From: Verrucomicrobiales bacterium
GTDB taxonomy: Bacteria; Verrucomicrobiota; Verrucomicrobiia; Verrucomicrobiales; DEV007
DNA length: 64,000 bases
Assembly (NCBI GenBank): GCA_029213005.1
Contig: JARGPI010000002.1
Location: 247,108-311,107, forward strand
Direction of reading: 5' to 3'
In this document: positions 60,693 to 64,000 of the stretch, one piece after another
Layout: the number at the start of each line of letters is the position of its first letter
Position numbering within the stretch: the first letter of the stretch is position 1
Program-made: the position numbers and the translations under genes
The notes under the pieces: generated by a model
Databases searched by the model: none
What the model was told of the DNA's origin: nothing
What the model saw: the letters and a program-made list of their open reading frames with translations, nothing else

Positions 60693-61508
60693 ATGAGGCA
60701 TTCGTTCCACCTATTGATTTCAGCGTTTTTTGTATTCTTGGTGATGTCCTGTTCCGATTCTTCCGTCGAATCGATCGTGATCACGGGCTCGACCACGGTT
60801 GCCCCGGTGGTCGCAGATGCGGCCCTTCGCTTTGAAGAAGCCAATCCCGGGATTCGGGTCGAGGTACAGACCGGCGGTTCTTCCCGGGGTATCTCAGATG
60901 CAAAGTCGGGACTTGCTGATCTGGGAATGGCCTCGCGGGATCTCAAGCCGGGCGAGGAGGATTTGACCTCCCATTGCATCGCGATCGACGGGGTTGGTTT
61001 GATCGTTAATCGGCAAAATGATGTGAAGGGGCTGACCCGTGAGCAGGTTATTCAAATCTATAGAAAAGAGATTACCGATTGGAGTGAACTGGGTGGTAAA
61101 GCGGGGGGAATACTGGTGGCTAACAAAGCGGACGGAAGGGGAACGCTCGAGGTTTTTCTTAAATACCTAGGGCTTGATTCTGCCGATATCAAAGCGGACG
61201 TAATTGTAGGTGGAAACCAGCAGGCGATCAAGACGGTAGCGGGAGATCCCAATGCGATTGGCTACGTTTCGATCGGCGCGGCGGCCAGTGAAATTTCGAG
61301 CGGAACGCCGATCCGGTTACTGGAATCTGATGGCGTTGTCGCAGCTACCGATTCGGTGGCGAAAGGTCAATTCCCGATCACCCGGCCGCTGTTACTCGTC
61401 AGTCGTTCTGATACATCGGAGGAAACAGGTCGGTTTATTGAGTATATCAAGTCCGATGCTGTAAAAGACATTATTGAATCGCATCTTTATGTTCCGGCAT
61501 CGAAATGA
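60693..61508 (+). CDS. pstS: Phosphate-binding lipoprotein PstS
   Basis: 271 residues with a lipoprotein signal (VMSC, acylated Cys about 20). It binds phosphate in the periplasm for the PstCAB transporter: VITGSTTVAPVVADAALRFE, VQTGGSSRGISDAKSG, LADLGMASRDLKPGE and NKADGRGTLEVFLKYLG, which line the phosphate site. It starts the pst operon behind the ArsR-type palindrome and overlaps pstC by 20 bp. Confidence 0.93.
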   Translation: MRHSFHLLISAFFVFLVMSCSDSSVESIVITGSTTVAPVVADAALRFEEANPGIRVEVQTGGSSRGISDAKSGLADLGMASRDLKPGEEDLTSHCIAIDGVGLIVNRQNDVKGLTREQVIQIYRKEITDWSELGGKAGGILVANKADGRGTLEVFLKYLGLDSADIKADVIVGGNQQAIKTVAGDPNAIGYVSIGAAASEISSGTPIRLLESDGVVAATDSVAKGQFPITRPLLLVSRSDTSEETGRFIEYIKSDAVKDIIESHLYVPASK

Positions 61509-62340
61509 CCGCGGATTGAAGTGGTTGCTCAGTGGTGTCGCATTGATTTGCGGTAGTTTGGTGATTGGGATCGTCGGCTTTCTACTGGTTGAAGCCTGGC
61601 CGGTTTTTTCGAGTGGACAGATATTCGCATTTTTCTCCGATGGAGCCTGGCAACCCGGATCAGACCGGGAACCGCAGTTTGGTATTACGCCAATGTTGCT
61701 GGCTTCTCTGGCGGTGACTCTCCTCGCTACGGCATTAGCGGTTCCGCCGGGGATTCTTGCTGCGATTTTTCAAATATATTACTCCCCGAAATGGTTGGCG
61801 ACATTTCAGGACCGGGCTATGGAGTTACTGGCCGGGGTTCCTTCGATTATTTTTGGATTTTGGGGGCTCACCGTCATTGTTCCTATCATTAATCAGATCC
61901 GGCCTCCGGGACAAAGTCTACTTGCCGGCGGAATAGTCCTGGGGCTGATGATTCTACCTACCGTTAGCTTAACGACCCGGGCCGCGCTGCAGGCTATTGA
62001 TCGCAGTTTGGTTTATGGGGGTGCCGCACTGGGACTGAGTCGTCCCCGGCAGATTTTTTCGATAGCATTGCCGGCGGCACGCTCCGGAATCTTGTCGGGT
62101 TGTATGCTCGCGATGACGAGAGCGATTGGAGAAACGATGGCGGTCGTTATGGTCTGCGGCAATATCGCAAAGATTCCTCACAGCATTTTTGATCCGGTCC
62201 GGCCCGTGACGTCGACGATCGCTTTGGAAATGGGGTATGCCACGGAGGGGCACCGATCTTTACTATATGCGGCGGGATTTGTCCTCGTGGTGTTAACCGG
62301 GTTTCTGTTACTCCTAAGGAGAAGGGAGCCGGTGTTGTGA
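61489..62340 (+). CDS. pstC: Phosphate transporter permease PstC
   Basis: 283 residues from ATG 61489, which lies inside the end of pstS; a TTG five codons upstream is an alternative. Six helices of the binding-protein-dependent permease type: LLSGVALICGSLVIGIVGFL, FGITPMLLASLAVTLLATAL, and the EAA-like loop LSRPRQIFSIALPAARSGIL. GETMAVVMVCGN is the PstC signature. It overlaps pstA by 4 bp. Confidence 0.92.
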   Translation: MFRHRNDRGLKWLLSGVALICGSLVIGIVGFLLVEAWPVFSSGQIFAFFSDGAWQPGSDREPQFGITPMLLASLAVTLLATALAVPPGILAAIFQIYYSPKWLATFQDRAMELLAGVPSIIFGFWGLTVIVPIINQIRPPGQSLLAGGIVLGLMILPTVSLTTRAALQAIDRSLVYGGAALGLSRPRQIFSIALPAARSGILSGCMLAMTRAIGETMAVVMVCGNIAKIPHSIFDPVRPVTSTIALEMGYATEGHRSLLYAAGFVLVVLTGFLLLLRRREPVL

Positions 62341-63176
62341 ATCGCTTAAAACCAGTCGATGCTCTAGTAGGTGCGGTTTGTGCGATGGCGGCCGTTCTCA
62401 GTGTGGGGGCACTGCTCTGGATTGTGCTGGATCTGGTAAAAATGGGCACCTCCCAAATCGACTGGGAATTTCTGACTTCAGGAGTGGAAGAGTCGGGCAG
62501 GGCAGGGGGGATCGGTCCGGTTATCAAATCGACCTTGTTAATCCTGATGTGTTGTCTTTTGGTCGCGATACCATTCGGTGTGGGCTGTGCTTTTTGGATC
62601 ACCGAAATGGTGTCGCCGGGAAGCAGGCTGACGGCGTGGCTGACTCGCTCAGTTGATTTGCTCGCGAGTATACCCTCGATCGTTTTCGGTCTCTTCGGGA
62701 TGGCATTTTTCTGCCGCATTCTGGGGCTGGGTTTTTCGATCCTTTCCGGCGGTCTCACGTTGGCGTGTATGATTCTGCCGATTTTGATTCGGACAACTCT
62801 TGCTGCCGTTCAATCGCTCCCTCCGGACCTGCGCTTGTCGGCTACAGCGATGGGATTGCGGAAATCTACGATTCTCAGCCGGGTGCTGCTGCCGCGGGCT
62901 TTCCCGGGCATTTTGATCGGTTTCACGATCGGGGTGGCAAGGGCTCTATCGGAGACAGCGGCTCTGATCTTTACCAGTGGTTATGCGACTCGGTCACCGG
63001 CATCACTACTCGATTCAGGTCGATCGATTTCAGTACATATTTTTGATATGGCAATGAACGTACCCAACGGCGCAACGAGGGCCTCGGCGAGTGCTCTGGT
63101 TCTGCTCCTCGTGATTCTTATGATTAACTACCTCGCAAACTACTTTTCCGATCAATGGCTCAAGAAAGTGAATTAG
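62337..63176 (+). CDS. pstA: Phosphate transporter permease PstA
   Basis: 279 residues, GTG start at 62337 overlapping the pstC stop (GTGA). Six helices: VCAMAAVLSVGALLWIVLDL, GPVIKSTLLILMCCLLVAIP, and the EAA-like loop LRKSTILSRVLLPRAFPGIL; SETAALIFTSGYATRSPA is the PstA signature. It pairs with PstC in the membrane. Its end overlaps pstB by 22 bp. Confidence 0.92.
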   Translation: MNRLKPVDALVGAVCAMAAVLSVGALLWIVLDLVKMGTSQIDWEFLTSGVEESGRAGGIGPVIKSTLLILMCCLLVAIPFGVGCAFWITEMVSPGSRLTAWLTRSVDLLASIPSIVFGLFGMAFFCRILGLGFSILSGGLTLACMILPILIRTTLAAVQSLPPDLRLSATAMGLRKSTILSRVLLPRAFPGILIGFTIGVARALSETAALIFTSGYATRSPASLLDSGRSISVHIFDMAMNVPNGATRASASALVLLLVILMINYLANYFSDQWLKKVN

Positions 63177-63934
63177 CGGCGATTTCAGTTCGGAATCTCT
63201 CGATTCAGTATGGGGATTTTGCGGCTTTGCAGAATGTGAATCTCGATATTCCCCGGAATCAAATCTCTGCGTTGGTAGGGCCTTCCGGGTGCGGCAAAAG
63301 TTCGTTTCTGAATTCCCTGAATCGTCTCACCGATTTGATTCCGGGGTGTCGAGTTAAGGGTGAAGTCATATTTCAAACCCAAAATCTGACCGATTCCAAA
63401 CACGACGTTTTGAGTTTGCGACGCCAGATCGGAATGGTCTTTCAGAAACCCAATCCGTTTCCCCAGTCGATTCGCCGGAACTTTGAAATACCGCTTCGGG
63501 AACACGGCTTTTCCAAAAAGGAATGCCGTGACCGTATGGTCGAGGCGCTCACGCAGGTCGGTCTCTGGGAAGAGGTTTCGGACCGTTTGGAAAAAGGCGC
63601 CGCAAATCTCTCCGGCGGTCAGCAGCAACGACTTTGCATCGCGCGGGCTCTTGCTCTCGAGCCGGAAGTGATTCTCTTCGATGAACCCTGCAGTGCGCTG
63701 GATCCGATAGCGTCGGCAGTGGTTGAAGATTTGATCGTGTCACTGCGGGAGCGGGTCACCGTCGTGATCGTGACGCACAATCTTGCCCAGGCCCGTCGGA
63801 TCGCCGATCAGCTTTCGGTTTTCTGGGTGAGAGATGGAAGCGGAACGATTGTTGAAAGCGGTGACGCTGGGGAGATATTTCAGTCACCATCCGATCCCGA
63901 CGCGCTGAACTACCTTTGTGGCGCGCGAGGGTGA
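63155..63934 (+). CDS. pstB: Phosphate transporter ATPase PstB
   Basis: 259 residues. ABC ATPase: Walker A GPSGCGKSS, the PstB-type Q-loop MVFQKPNPFPQSI, signature LSGGQQQRLCIARAL, Walker B VILFDEPCSALDP and H-loop VTHNLAQARRIADQ. It powers phosphate uptake with PstC and PstA. No phoU follows in the remaining 66 bp of the window. Confidence 0.95.
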   Translation: MAQESELAAISVRNLSIQYGDFAALQNVNLDIPRNQISALVGPSGCGKSSFLNSLNRLTDLIPGCRVKGEVIFQTQNLTDSKHDVLSLRRQIGMVFQKPNPFPQSIRRNFEIPLREHGFSKKECRDRMVEALTQVGLWEEVSDRLEKGAANLSGGQQQRLCIARALALEPEVILFDEPCSALDPIASAVVEDLIVSLRERVTVVIVTHNLAQARRIADQLSVFWVRDGSGTIVESGDAGEIFQSPSDPDALNYLCGARG

Positions 63935-64000
63935 ATTAGGCAGCAATTTAAGGAGTGACCGCCACGTCTCGCTCGGGGGAAAATCGGTTTCGATATTCTT

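Overview
The window looks like a chromosomal segment of a Gram-negative bacterium of the phylum Verrucomicrobiota (the PVC group). The support is the gene content: a PSD1-type DUF1549/DUF1553 protein followed directly by a DUF1501 protein, three secreted sulfatases, a DUF1080 protein, a Tat-exported Gfo/Idh/MocA oxidoreductase, a PQQ-like beta-propeller protein, a fused LpxC-FabZ next to LpxA, ExbB/ExbD genes and an OmpA lipoprotein. LPS genes and outer-membrane proteins argue for a diderm. Planctomycetota share the PSD1, DUF1501 and sulfatase families, so phylum placement is an inference, not a proof. No rRNA, tRNA, CRISPR array, transposase or integrase was recognised.

Layout. 1-5051: a TPR protein cut by the window edge, a BtrH-like/DUF4872 protein, and the DUF1549/1553 plus DUF1501 pair. 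5092-7743: a small accessory-looking patch with a strong hairpin, an orphan VirD4-type ATPase, a small coupled gene, a short-repeat array and an unrecognised secreted protein. 7744-15947: catabolic and housekeeping genes (DUF1080-esterase fusion, HupE/UreJ-like protein, oxidoreductase, RsmE, LysM-esterase, beta-propeller protein, cyclase). 16000-18606: a glycosyltransferase, a PIG-L-like protein and a methyltransferase broken by an amber codon. 18739-22944: divergent ABC ATPase and GT2 genes whose start codons overlap, then a zinc-ribbon/DUF4190 protein. 22977-27432: lpxA, lpxC-fabZ and priA. 27545-38199: an outer-membrane barrel, a mobA-fdhD fusion, a sulfatase with HEAT-like repeats, a membrane coiled-coil gene broken by an in-frame UGA, a pseudokinase-TPR protein and metG. 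38394-41627: two sulfatases. 41636-48644: a seven-gene ExbB/ExbD/VWA/TPR operon. 49061-55569: rplM-rpsI, rpsT, RlmI-like, MOSC and L,D-transpeptidase genes plus a dense repeat patch. 55570-63934: an Lhr-type helicase, an OmpA lipoprotein, dGTPase, then arsR-pstSCAB with a palindromic candidate operator between arsR and pstS.

The most unusual signal is a dispersed family of 13-bp palindromes (TGTACAGGGTACA or its complement) spaced by exactly 9 bp, giving a strict 22-bp period. It is present at four places, one of them inside the linker of the mobA-fdhD fusion gene. Other notable points are two genes broken only by a single in-frame stop codon, a VWA protein with TonB-like topology in an ExbBD operon, an orphan VirD4 ATPase, and an ArsR regulator placed to control a phosphate-uptake operon.
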